Origin: an uncultured Clostridium sp.
GTDB taxonomy: Bacteria > Bacillota > Clostridia > Lachnospirales > Lachnospiraceae
Direction: 5' to 3'
NCBI GenBank assembly: GCA_946553025.1
Contig: CAMNRM010000013.1
Location: forward strand, 24,767 to 88,766
Length of the DNA stretch: 64,000 bases
Shown piece by piece: positions 16,661-24,944 of this stretch. The notes beneath the pieces are model-generated. The model searched no databases and had not been told where the DNA came from. It saw only the letters and a list, made by a program, of their open reading frames with translations. A program made the position numbers and the translations under genes. Positions within the stretch are counted from its first letter, which is position 1, and each line of letters starts with the position of its first letter.

Positions 16661-18382
16661 ATGAGAAAAAGATGCTTATCAATGGCTTTGGCTGCTGTGA
16701 TGACAGCTTCTTTACTTGCCGGCTGCGGCGGCGGTGGTTCCACAACGGCTACGACGGCAGCAGGGGGAGAAACGACGACGGCTGCCGGTTCTGAGGCAGG
16801 CTCCGAGGCAGCAGGCGGTGAGGAAACGCCGGCAGCAGAGGAAGCAGCGGATCGGGGAAACAGTATCGTTTATGCGATTGATGCAGAACCGGAAACCTTA
16901 GATCCGGGGATGTGCAACTATAATAAGTCATCGGCAGTGCTTTTAAACCTGTTTAACGGCTTATATCGTTTTTCCGATGACGGAAGCAATGTAGAACCGG
17001 CGATGGCGGAGAGCCACACGGTTTCCGACGACGGTCTGGTTTATACCTTTACCTTGAGGGACGGCTTAAAGTGGTCGGACGGTTCTGCCCTGACGGCTGC
17101 TGATTTTGAGTATTCCTGGAAGCGTGAACTGGACGCTGAACTGGCTTCTCCGGCAGCATGGAATCTGTTTGATATTGTGAATGCAGAAGAGTACAATAAC
17201 GGCGAGTGCTCTGCCGATGAGGTAGGCGTAAAGGCCGTGGACGATAAGACACTGGAAGTAACCTTAAAGAATCCAACCGCATACTTTATCAGCCTGACCG
17301 CTTCGGCAAACTGGGCACCGGTAAAGAAGGATGCTGTTGAAGGATCGGATTCCTGGGTAAAGAGCGCGGATACCTATGTGTGCAACGGCCCGTTTATGCT
17401 GCAGGAAATTAAGCCGCAGGCAGGCTACACCCTGGTAAAGAACCCGGAATATTTTGATGCGGAGAATGTAAAGTTAGATAGCGTGGAGATTGCCATTATC
17501 GAGCAGGCAGAGGCCGCATTGTCCGCTTATAATGCAGGCGATATCGATGTTATGATTGGAAATTCTGTGGGAACACAGGCGATGGCGCAGTATCAGGGAA
17601 GCGAAGAACTGAGCGCCCATGACTTAATCGGAACCTCTTACTTTGACTTTAACTGCTCGAAGGACTATATGACGGCAGAGGTAAGAAAGGCCCTGTCCAT
17701 GGCAATTGTAAGAAATACCGTCAATGATGTGGCAGTTCCCTCCAAGCCGAAGTCCGCATTGGCCTTCGTTCCTTACGGAATCCCCTATGGCGATGAAACC
17801 ACGGAGTTCCGTGATAAGGTCGGCGCAGAACTGATTAAAGAGGATGTCGAGGCAGCAAAGCAGCTCCTTGCCGATGCCGGTTATCCGAACGGCGAAGGTC
17901 TGCCGGTCTTACAGTTTATTATTACCAATACCCAGGAAAATAAGGATAAGGCACAGGTGATGCAGGCCATGTGGAAGGACAGCCTGGGCGTAGAGTGCGA
18001 GATCGTTACCTTTGAGTCGAAGGTTTACTGGGACGAGCACGGTGCCGGAAACTTTGATATTGCCTTTGACGGCTGGACCGGCGATTACTTAGACCCGAAC
18101 TCCGTATTAAGCATCTTCAACAAGGGACGTATGGAGAAGGAATGCCGCTGGCAGAGCGATGCTGCTTTAAATTATGATGAACTGTTAAATAAGGCAGCAG
18201 CAAGCGCAGATAACAATGAACGTATGGAAATCTTTACCGAGTGCGAGCAGATCTTAATGGATGAAATGCCGGTACTTCCTCTGTACTACCGGAATACCAT
18301 GGTATTATCCAAGCCGCATGTCAAGGGCTTTACCGTAGACTTTGGCGCACATCCATTGTTCAGATGTATTTCTGTGGAATAG
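16661..18382 (+). CDS. Oligopeptide-binding lipoprotein (SBP family 5, OppA-like)
   Basis: 573 aa. Signal peptide with lipobox LAGC (Cys22), then a Thr/Ala/Gly/Glu linker (about 23-65), typical of clostridial lipoproteins. The SBP_bac_5 domain starts at about residue 70 with YAIDAEPETLDPGM, then VYTFTLRDGLKWSDGSALTA and ISLTASANWAPV. It captures peptides for the upstream permease/ATPase set. AGGAGG at 16648-16653. With the S66 carboxypeptidase next door, muropeptides are a plausible substrate, but this is inferred from context. Confidence 0.95.
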   Translation: MRKRCLSMALAAVMTASLLAGCGGGGSTTATTAAGGETTTAAGSEAGSEAAGGEETPAAEEAADRGNSIVYAIDAEPETLDPGMCNYNKSSAVLLNLFNGLYRFSDDGSNVEPAMAESHTVSDDGLVYTFTLRDGLKWSDGSALTAADFEYSWKRELDAELASPAAWNLFDIVNAEEYNNGECSADEVGVKAVDDKTLEVTLKNPTAYFISLTASANWAPVKKDAVEGSDSWVKSADTYVCNGPFMLQEIKPQAGYTLVKNPEYFDAENVKLDSVEIAIIEQAEAALSAYNAGDIDVMIGNSVGTQAMAQYQGSEELSAHDLIGTSYFDFNCSKDYMTAEVRKALSMAIVRNTVNDVAVPSKPKSALAFVPYGIPYGDETTEFRDKVGAELIKEDVEAAKQLLADAGYPNGEGLPVLQFIITNTQENKDKAQVMQAMWKDSLGVECEIVTFESKVYWDEHGAGNFDIAFDGWTGDYLDPNSVLSIFNKGRMEKECRWQSDAALNYDELLNKAAASADNNERMEIFTECEQILMDEMPVLPLYYRNTMVLSKPHVKGFTVDFGAHPLFRCISVE

Positions 18383-18459
18383 TATTGGCAGAAAGACTGC
18401 GGCAGTGTGACCGGATTGCGGTAAGGCGGTAAAACTGCGGCAGGAAGAGAGGAAAAGTT

Positions 18460-19458
18460 ATGCAGGAAATCATTTACCCCGAACGGTTGAAGCGGGGAGA
18501 TAAGGTCGGGCTGGTTGCTCCGGCCTTTCCTGTTTCTAAGGCGCGGACAGAACTCTGCGTAAAGGCCATCGAAGAACTGGGGCTTAAGGTGGAAGTGGGT
18601 CCGCGGATGGAGCAGGACGGATGGGTTATGGAGCATTTTAAAGAAGGAGATCGCCGGAAATGGGCGGGGGTGAAGGGATATCTGGAAACTTTTTACCTGG
18701 CAGGAAGGCCCGAGAGCCGGGCGGAGGATATTCACCGGATGTTTGCCGACCCGGAGATTAAGGGAATTATCTGTGCGCGTGGCGGTTATGGAAGCGCACA
18801 GGTGATGCCGTTTCTGGATAAGGAAATCATTACAGGAAATCCAAAGATTTTTCTGGGATTTTCCGATCTCACCAATATCTTAAACTGGATTAACCAGACG
18901 TGCGGATTTGTGGCCTACCATGGACCGATGGCCTCGACCAATATGGTTGATCCGCCGATGGACGCCTATACAAGGTCGGCGCTTGAACAGGCGGTATTTG
19001 CAGATTGGGAAGAATTGGAATTTAAAAATCCCGAGGGCGATGAACTGGAAACGATTGTGCCGGGAAGAGCCGAAGGTCGTCTGGTCGGGGGCAATGTTAC
19101 CGTCTTTGCCCGGACACTGGGAACCTTTTACCAGCCGGATGTGCGGGGAAGAATCTTGTTTCTGGAAGATGTGTCCGAGCAGGTCGCTTCCCTGGATATG
19201 TATTTTGCTCAGATGGAAAATGCGGGAATCTTTGACCAGGTAAGCGGGATTTTATTCGGCGATTTTAATGAATGTGAAAATAAGTATGAGGAAAGCTATA
19301 AGGTGGAGGAACTTTTGCGGGATCGGTTTTCTTCCAAGAAGATTCCTGTACTTGCCGGTCTGCGCTGCGGCCACCGCGCCGTAACCGGAACCCTGCCCAT
19401 GGGTGCCTGGTGCGCGATGGACGCGGAGGCGGGGAAGGTGAGGTTTTTACGCAGGTAG
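18460..19458 (+). CDS. ldcA: S66 family LD-carboxypeptidase (LdcA/MccF-like)
   Basis: 332 aa. LD-carboxypeptidases remove the terminal D-Ala from cytoplasmic murein tetrapeptides; MccF relatives cleave microcin C-type conjugates. The nucleophile Ser135 lies in FLGFSDLTNI. The expected Glu is in the FLEDVSE region, and the His in CGHRAVTGTLPMG near the end. The N-terminal VGLVAPAFPVS is typical. It lies 77 bases after the peptide-binding protein in the same direction, so it probably belongs to the operon. Its stop overlaps that of the convergent alanine racemase by 12 bases. LdcA versus MccF specificity cannot be told by eye. Confidence 0.88.
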   Translation: MQEIIYPERLKRGDKVGLVAPAFPVSKARTELCVKAIEELGLKVEVGPRMEQDGWVMEHFKEGDRRKWAGVKGYLETFYLAGRPESRAEDIHRMFADPEIKGIICARGGYGSAQVMPFLDKEIITGNPKIFLGFSDLTNILNWINQTCGFVAYHGPMASTNMVDPPMDAYTRSALEQAVFADWEELEFKNPEGDELETIVPGRAEGRLVGGNVTVFARTLGTFYQPDVRGRILFLEDVSEQVASLDMYFAQMENAGIFDQVSGILFGDFNECENKYEESYKVEELLRDRFSSKKIPVLAGLRCGHRAVTGTLPMGAWCAMDAEAGKVRFLRR

Positions 19459-20607
19459 AAAGCCGTGGCGCACCTTAACGATTTCTCCATTTCGCGTATA
19501 AACTCTGGGAGGCCGCCTGGTCAGCCGGGATACGATATCATTTTTATTCGTTTCGGCGAGAAGGGCGGCTTCCTGAATACTCATCGTATTTCCGGTTCCG
19601 TCCCCGTAGATAATTACCTCATCGCCCACCTGGGCTTCGGGGACTTCGCTTAAATCGACCATACACTGATCCATGCAGATTACCCCCACAATCGGAACCT
19701 GTTTTCCGTGGATGGTGACCCAGCCCTTTCCCCGAAGGTTTCGCGGATAACCGTCGGCATAGCCGAAGGGGAGGGTGGCAATCCGGGTGTCTTTCTCGGC
19801 CCTCCAGGTAAAGTCGTAGCTAACGCCTTCCCCGGCCTGGACAGGTGAGATATGGTTAATCCGGCTTTTCATGGAAAGGGCCTGGAGGATATCCAGTTCT
19901 CCCTTGTGAAAGCCTTTCAGCCCATAGAGAATTGCCCCGGCCCGAATCCCATCCATCCGGTACTGCGGATAATCCACTCCCGCGATAGAGTCGGCGATGT
20001 GCCAGCAGGGGATGTGGACTTTTCTTTTTTCCAGCGCTTCCTTTACGGAAAGGAAAAGCTGAAACTGTTCTTCATTGGTTTTATCGTCTAAGAGAACCAG
20101 ATGGGTAAAAATCCCGTCGATGATGATATTGGGAAGATGAGCGATGGCCTCTATCCGGTCCATACTTTCCTCATTGACCAAAAATCCCAGGCGGTGGAAG
20201 CCTGTATCGATTTTTATATGGATGTGGGCCGTCTGTTTGTGTTTTGCTGCCGCTTGGCTTAAAGCGGATGCCTGTTCAAAAGTATCAATGGTCTGGATAA
20301 GGTGATACTGTAAGACATCGTCAAAATACTCGTTCCGGGTAAGTCCCATCAGCAGAACAGGGTAGTTTGGGAAATGCTGCTTTAACTCTATCCCTTCCGA
20401 GAGCGTGGCAACGCAGAGCAGATCGGCACCGTTTTCCATAAGCACCGGGGCAAGGACAGCAGCGCCGTGACCATAGGCGTCGGCTTTAACTACGGCTCCG
20501 ATGGTTATGCCAGGCCCGCACATATTGCGGATGGCGCGGATATTATGTTCTATGCGATCGAGATTAATTTCGATATAGGTTTCTCTCAGTAAACTTTGGT
20601 GTTCCAT
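19447..20607 (-). CDS. alr: Alanine racemase
   Basis: 386 aa PLP enzyme converting L-Ala to D-Ala for peptidoglycan. PLP-binding Lys41 lies in VVKADAYGHGA; PFGYADGYPRNL and ICMDQCMVDLSEV are conserved C-terminal-domain motifs with the second-base tyrosine region near GEGVSYDFTW. ATG 20607 follows AGGAGGAAAT on the minus strand. It is convergent with and overlaps ldcA. Both act on D-Ala metabolism, which supports a cell-wall recycling neighbourhood. Confidence 0.95.
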   Translation of the reverse strand: MEHQSLLRETYIEINLDRIEHNIRAIRNMCGPGITIGAVVKADAYGHGAAVLAPVLMENGADLLCVATLSEGIELKQHFPNYPVLLMGLTRNEYFDDVLQYHLIQTIDTFEQASALSQAAAKHKQTAHIHIKIDTGFHRLGFLVNEESMDRIEAIAHLPNIIIDGIFTHLVLLDDKTNEEQFQLFLSVKEALEKRKVHIPCWHIADSIAGVDYPQYRMDGIRAGAILYGLKGFHKGELDILQALSMKSRINHISPVQAGEGVSYDFTWRAEKDTRIATLPFGYADGYPRNLRGKGWVTIHGKQVPIVGVICMDQCMVDLSEVPEAQVGDEVIIYGDGTGNTMSIQEAALLAETNKNDIVSRLTRRPPRVYTRNGEIVKVRHGFLPA

Positions 20608-20635
20608 AAACGATTTCCTCCTGTGCAGATGATAG

Positions 20636-20661
20636 GTTACGGTTTATACGTTCACAGCAAC
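20636..20661 (+). repeat. Dispersed 26-bp palindromic element, copy 3
   Basis: GTTACGGTTTATACG ... TTCACAGCAAC. It lies 47 bases downstream of the stop of the minus-strand HxlR gene, and 28 bases upstream of alr. Confidence 0.8.
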
Positions 20662-20707
20662 GCGATTATTTCATCGGACATTGGCTTTGGGAAGCACAGT
20701 GTATAGG

Positions 20708-21043
20708 TTAAGCGTTTTTCTTTTTATATTCGTTTCCCCACGCAAACATGGCATCTAAAATGGGCTTCAGGCTAAATCCTGTTTCGGTCAGGGTGTATTC
20801 AACCCGCGGCGGTACTTCGGGGTAGACTTTTCGGGTAAGAAGTCCGCTGGCTTCCATTGCACGTAAATTGGCAGTCAGTACTTTTTGTGAAATATTTCCA
20901 ACAGATTTTTTTAATTCTCCAAAACGTTTTGTGCCTTCTAAGAGGTCACGGATAATCAGAACCTTCCATCGATCGCTGATCAGCATTAAGGTTGTTTCCA
21001 CCGGGCAGGCGGGTAAATTTTTTTCTAATAATTTTTTTTCCAT
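20708..21043 (-). CDS. HxlR-family transcriptional regulator
   Basis: 111 aa winged-helix regulator. CPVETTLMLISDRWKVLIIRDL is the family opening, with a conserved N-terminal Cys13 that in HypR/YodB-type relatives senses thiol-reactive compounds. KRFGELKKSVGNISQKVLTANL is the recognition region. It is divergent from an NAD(P)-binding protein, the usual pattern for HxlR regulators of redox enzymes. A perfect inverted repeat at 21096-21111 in the shared region is its likely operator. Confidence 0.92.
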   Translation of the reverse strand: MEKKLLEKNLPACPVETTLMLISDRWKVLIIRDLLEGTKRFGELKKSVGNISQKVLTANLRAMEASGLLTRKVYPEVPPRVEYTLTETGFSLKPILDAMFAWGNEYKKKNA

Positions 21044-21095
21044 GAAAATCCCCTCATTTCTCCATAATTGTTTCCTTCCGGTAACTACGGCACAA

Positions 21096-21111
21096 TAAAG
21101 TGCTTACTTTA
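21096..21111. promoter_or_regulatory. Candidate HxlR operator TAAAGT-GCTT-ACTTTA
   Basis: A perfect 6-bp inverted repeat with a 4-bp centre in the divergent promoter region. TATAAT at 21134-21139 is a rightward -10 without a clear -35. Binding there could control both directions. Confidence 0.5.
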
Positions 21112-21245
21112 CGTTTTTGCGCTATGGATTTATTATAATCTTGCAGGCGGGAAAAAACAAGCCGTAAACGAAAGCAAAAAGAAAGTGCAAAAAGAAAGAG
21201 CAAAATGAAAACAAAATGAAAAAAGAGAATAAGGAGGATTAAACG

Positions 21246-21875
21246 ATGAAATTGGCAGTTGTTTGTGCAAATGGTAAAGAGGGCAGGCTGATTGTTAAGG
21301 AAGCGATGGAAAGAGGTGCTGATGTTACCGCGGTTGTGCGGGGGGAAAACCAGTCGGCGGCAGAAAAGGTTCTGAAAAAAGATTTGTTTGATTTGACTGC
21401 GGCTGATTTGGAGGGATTTGATGTTGTGATTGATGCTTTTGGCGCGTGGACGCCGGAAACACTGCCGCAGCACAGTCTTTCGCTGAAGCACCTCTGCGAT
21501 CTGGTAAGCGGAAAGGAAACAAGGCTTCTTGTTGTCGGCGGTGCAGGCAGTTTGTATGTGAACCCGGAACATACAAAACAGGTGATGGACGGGGCGGATT
21601 TCCCGGAAATCTTTAAGCCGCTTGCTTTTCATATGGGTAAGGCACTGGACGAACTCCGCACCAGAACGGATGTAAAATGGACCTATATCAGCCCAGCCGG
21701 AGATTTTCAGGCCGACGGGGACAGAACGGGTAAGTATATCCTGGGCGGCGAGGAACTGACATTAAACTCCAGAGGGGAAAGCGTGATCAGCTATGCCGAT
21801 TATGCGGTTGCTCTGGTTGATGAAGCGTTAAATGGAAACCATGTGCAGCAGAGGATTTCTGTGGTAGCAGAATAA
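21246..21875 (+). CDS. NAD(P)-binding Rossmann protein (YwnB/BVR-B-like)
   Basis: 209 aa atypical short-chain reductase. The N-terminal nucleotide-binding loop reads VVCANGKEGRLIVKEA, followed by DLFDLTAADLEGFDVVIDAFGAW, LLVVGGAGSLYV and WTYISPAGDFQ, as in NAD(P)H-binding NmrA/YwnB-type proteins. The usual Tyr-x3-Lys pair of classical SDRs is not evident. AAGGAGG lies at 21232-21238. It is divergent from the HxlR regulator and probably induced by electrophile or redox stress. The substrate is unknown. Confidence 0.85.
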   Translation: MKLAVVCANGKEGRLIVKEAMERGADVTAVVRGENQSAAEKVLKKDLFDLTAADLEGFDVVIDAFGAWTPETLPQHSLSLKHLCDLVSGKETRLLVVGGAGSLYVNPEHTKQVMDGADFPEIFKPLAFHMGKALDELRTRTDVKWTYISPAGDFQADGDRTGKYILGGEELTLNSRGESVISYADYAVALVDEALNGNHVQQRISVVAE

Positions 21876-21946
21876 AGAGGGAAGGATTTGCGGCTTAAAC
21901 GCAGGCGGGAGAAAATCAGGACACCGATTGGAGAAAGGGGAAAGCT

Positions 21947-22735
21947 ATGACACAGAAAGCTATGACACAGACAGAAAGGCTTCTTTATCTGATAAATTAT
22001 CTGATGGACGAGGAGGATGAATTAAAAACACTGGCGATTCCGGTTAAAGATAACGAGAGGAAACGCCTGCTGCGCTCACTGATGAATGTTCGTCCGCCGA
22101 AGCCTGTGACCAATGATTTTTTAATGGTGCAGGACGAATATTTACAGGAAGAACTTCGAGAGAAAGGTATAATCTCTTTAGAGGATATGCTTCCTGCAGA
22201 GTCCGGGATTTATTTGTGGCAGGGGGATATCACACGATTATCGGCAGATGCCATCGTAAATGCCGCAAATCATACTCTGCTGGGATGTTTTATTCCCTGT
22301 CATGGCTGTATTGACAATGCTATCCATTCTGCCGCCGGTGTAGAACTTCGTCTGGAATGTCATCATCTTATGGAGGGGCAGAAAGAAAAGGAACCGACGG
22401 GCAAAGCCAAAATAACAAAGGCTTACCATCTTCCGTGCCGCTATATTCTTCACACCGTCGGCCCGATTGTCGATGGAGAGGTTACCGAGAGGGATTGTGC
22501 ACAGTTATCGGACTGCTATCGCTCCTGCCTGGAACTTGCCGCAGAATATCAGTTAAAAAGTATTGCCTTTTGCTGTATTTCTACCGGAGAGTTTCATTTC
22601 CCCAATGAAACCGCCGCCCAAATAGCGATTCAGACCGTAAAGGACTATCAAAAAAAGAATCCAAATGGTATAGAGGTGATTTTTAATGTGTTCAAAGACA
22701 AAGACTATGAAATCTACAAACGCTTGCTGGGATAA
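21947..22735 (+). CDS. Zn-containing macrodomain protein-ADP-ribose hydrolase
   Basis: 262 aa. An N-terminal helical region (1-80) precedes a macrodomain: GIYLWQGDITRLSADAIVNAAN, then LLGCFIPCHGCIDNAIHSAAG, the Cys/His zinc loop of the SirTM-linked macrodomains, and YILHTVGP, CCISTGEFHFPN. Such proteins remove ADP-ribose that a SirTM partner has added. SirTM is encoded directly downstream and overlaps. A 15-bp exact tandem duplication (21941-21970) gives two in-frame start codons (21947, 21962); AAAGGGG fits the first. Confidence 0.93.
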   Translation: MTQKAMTQTERLLYLINYLMDEEDELKTLAIPVKDNERKRLLRSLMNVRPPKPVTNDFLMVQDEYLQEELREKGIISLEDMLPAESGIYLWQGDITRLSADAIVNAANHTLLGCFIPCHGCIDNAIHSAAGVELRLECHHLMEGQKEKEPTGKAKITKAYHLPCRYILHTVGPIVDGEVTERDCAQLSDCYRSCLELAAEYQLKSIAFCCISTGEFHFPNETAAQIAIQTVKDYQKKNPNGIEVIFNVFKDKDYEIYKRLLG

Positions 22736-23633
22736 CAGGGATACAGGCGTATACGGAGATATAAATACTTGCCGGGATAACAGGGGTATAGGTGCATACC
22801 AGGATAACAGGGAAAAGGCGAGGATGAAGATTAAGGAAGCGGATGCCATCCTGATAGGCGCAGGTGCAGGACTTTCTGCATCTGCGGGCTTTACGTATTC
22901 CGGGAAGCGCTTTGAAGAGAATTTTCCGGACTTTATCGAAAAATACGGCTTTGCGGATATGTATTCTGCGGGCTTTTATCCCTATAAAACCTTAGAGGAA
23001 TACTGGGCATACTGGAGCCGCTATATTTTGATTAACCGTTATCAGGATGCGCCGAAAAACGTGTACCATGATTTATACCGGCTGGTGCAGGATAAGGATT
23101 ATTTTGTTTTAACCACAAATGTAGATCACTGCTTTCAAAAGGCGGGCTTTGACAAAAACCGATTGTTTTATACGCAGGGCGATTACGGCTTATGGCAGTG
23201 TTCTAAGCCCTGCCATGATAAAACCTATGATAATGAAACGGTGGTGAAAAAGATGGCTGCCGAACAAAAAGACCTGCGGATTCCCTCCGCGCTTATTCCT
23301 TATTGTCCCGTTTGCGGCGCACCGATGACGATGAATTTACGGGCCGATAACACTTTTGTTGAGGATAAGGGCTGGCACAGGGCAGCAAAGAGGTATCGGG
23401 CATTTATCGAAGGACACAGGGGATTAAAGCTCTTATATCTGGAATTGGGTGTCGGCGGCAATACCCCCGGAATTATTAAGTATCCTTTCTGGCAGATGAC
23501 GGCGGCAAATCCGAAGGCTGTGTATATCTGTGTGAATAATGGGGAGGCAGTCTGTCCGGGGGAGATTGCGGGGCAGTCGATATGTTTAAACGAAGATATT
23601 GGGAAATTTTTACATCAACTTATCGCATTATAA
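22686..23633 (+). CDS. SirTM (class M sirtuin, protein ADP-ribosyltransferase)
   Basis: Sirtuin fold with NAD-binding motif IGAGAGLSASAGFTY, FVLTTNVDHCFQKAGF, TQGDYGLWQCSKPCHD, a Cys pair CPVCGAP and LELGVGGNTPGIIKYPFW. In class M the usual catalytic His of HG is replaced (here QGDYG), fitting ADP-ribosylation rather than deacetylation. ATG 22686 has GAGGTG at 22673-22678 and overlaps the macrodomain gene by 50 bases. An internal ATG at 22824 would drop 46 residues, most encoded by the direct repeats, but would shorten the first helix. The usual GcvH-L and LplA2 partners are not in the window. Confidence 0.92.
   Translation: MCSKTKTMKSTNACWDNRDTGVYGDINTCRDNRGIGAYQDNREKARMKIKEADAILIGAGAGLSASAGFTYSGKRFEENFPDFIEKYGFADMYSAGFYPYKTLEEYWAYWSRYILINRYQDAPKNVYHDLYRLVQDKDYFVLTTNVDHCFQKAGFDKNRLFYTQGDYGLWQCSKPCHDKTYDNETVVKKMAAEQKDLRIPSALIPYCPVCGAPMTMNLRADNTFVEDKGWHRAAKRYRAFIEGHRGLKLLYLELGVGGNTPGIIKYPFWQMTAANPKAVYICVNNGEAVCPGEIAGQSICLNEDIGKFLHQLIAL
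22725..22812 (+). repeat. 30-bp direct repeat spanning the macrodomain stop
   Basis: Copies at 22725-22754 and 22770-22799 (TGC[TC]GGGATAACAGGG plus similar tails) and a partial third (GATAACAGGG) to 22812. Copy 1 contains the macrodomain stop codon. In the SirTM frame the repeats read DNRDTGVY, DNRGIGAY and DNREKAR. Confidence 0.75.
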
Positions 23634-23708
23634 TTTTGTTACAATTTGGATAAATTTCAACGTATGATATGTAGTGAATAGTAGTGAATATAATATTTTG
23701 AGAATCCG

Positions 23709-23779
23709 GCAGCTATCCATGGATGATGAGATAGCTGCTGGTCAGCGCAGCAAGTGCGCAGACCTATGTGAACAGTAAC
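23709..23779. other. Hairpins and half palindromic element between convergent genes
   Basis: GCAGCTATC/GATAGCTGC forms a 9-bp stem (23709-23738). It is followed by GCGC...GCGC and then GTGAACAGTAAC (23768-23779), one half of the dispersed 26-bp element. The site lies between convergent stop codons and may serve as a two-way transcript end, although no T-run is present. Confidence 0.5.
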
Positions 23780-23781
23780 AT

Positions 23782-24789
23782 CTAAAGAACCTTTCGCATA
23801 AACATTTCCATCGGCTGTTCTAATGGTGTGTTATTCAGTAAAAGGGCACCGCATTCGATATAACCTAATTTTCGATACAGATGCTGGGCGTCTTCATTCA
23901 CCTGTGTGGACAGAAGAACCATGGAATAGCCTTGTTTTTTCATCTCTTCTTCCCATGCTTTCATTGCTTTTGACGCAATTTTCTTATTTCTGTGGGTTTC
24001 TATAACATAAATAAAATTAAGGAAGGGAAGATTATCCCATAAGATACAGTAATGCATCAGTCCTACCCGCACACGTCCCTCCAGGAAAATATATCCCGTT
24101 TTTGTACAGACGTGGTTTTGATACTGTAATTCACTTAGATGGGCATCGATTTCCATGGCAAAGTCCTTGTCCGTTTCCTGCATAAGCTTCATATCGAATT
24201 TTTCTTTTGCCTGTCTGGCTTGTTTTTGGCGTTCCCTTCGTTTTTGTTTCGCTCGTTCTTCTCTCAGATAAAGCTGATGTCTTTCCGCGAGAAATTCATA
24301 ATAATACCGCTCCAGTACATTTACGGCAATTCCTCTGGTGTAATAGGTGTGTGCAGCAGATGAAAGCTGTTCGTCGATGACAGCGTAGGAGCCGCTGATG
24401 GAGGGTTTTCCTGTTTTTGAGGAAATAGTAAACACATTGTCCTGACACACGATCTGCCCGACATGGTAGTCTGGGGGAAGAGGGAGGGCGCTGCTTTCGA
24501 TTTCGGAAATTCGGCAGCGGTCACCTGGCTTAACATCTGAAGGAATCAGGTACAGCACTTCGATGATCTGTTTTTCTTCATTCATTTCCCAATCCTCTGT
24601 AGCCAGGATTCCCGAGGAAGAAATACAGGCCCGGGCTTTTCCTACAGCAATAATATTTTCATGCTCATCAAGGGCTGCGAGGATTTCTTTTTCGCCAAGA
24701 AAGAGAACATTGGAGGATTTCCATTCATTTTTACTTTTTAAGAGTGCGCTGATAAAATCCATATCTGCTACCTTACTTTCTTTGTTCAT
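23782..24789 (-). CDS. GNAT-family N-acetyltransferase with N-terminal extension
   Basis: 335 aa. The N-terminal 160 residues have no recognised family. A charged Arg/Lys-rich segment (about 175-200, REERAKQKRRERQKQARQAK) links to a C-terminal GNAT fold: GYIFLEGRVRVGLMHYCIL, FIYVIETHRNKKIASKAMKAWEEEMKKQG (acetyl-CoA loop in the R/N-x-x-x-A region) and NEDAQHLYRKLGYIECG. The acceptor is unknown. Transcribed leftward, divergent from the small ATPase cassette. Confidence 0.8.
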   Translation of the reverse strand: MNKESKVADMDFISALLKSKNEWKSSNVLFLGEKEILAALDEHENIIAVGKARACISSSGILATEDWEMNEEKQIIEVLYLIPSDVKPGDRCRISEIESSALPLPPDYHVGQIVCQDNVFTISSKTGKPSISGSYAVIDEQLSSAAHTYYTRGIAVNVLERYYYEFLAERHQLYLREERAKQKRRERQKQARQAKEKFDMKLMQETDKDFAMEIDAHLSELQYQNHVCTKTGYIFLEGRVRVGLMHYCILWDNLPFLNFIYVIETHRNKKIASKAMKAWEEEMKKQGYSMVLLSTQVNEDAQHLYRKLGYIECGALLLNNTPLEQPMEMFMRKVL

Positions 24790-24890
24790 TGTCTGTGATT
24801 GTTGGTTATGATTGTTTTATTATACAGCACCTGTCTGTAAAATGGAATTGTTTTGGAATGATAATTTTAGAATGACAGCAATAAAAAAGA

Positions 24891-24920
24891 TTGTATGTGA
24901 AAGAAAAACTATGGTACAAT
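24891..24920 (+). promoter_or_regulatory. Promoter of cassette A
   Basis: TTGTAT (24891-24896), 18-bp spacer, TGG then TACAAT (24915-24920). AGGAGGGG follows before the first start. Confidence 0.65.
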
Positions 24921-24944
24921 ATTAAGCATGATAGGAGGGGTATT

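Noticed and set aside
22707..22826. Separate small gene made of the DNR repeats
   Set aside because: The frame runs on without a stop into SirTM and has no independent ribosome site.
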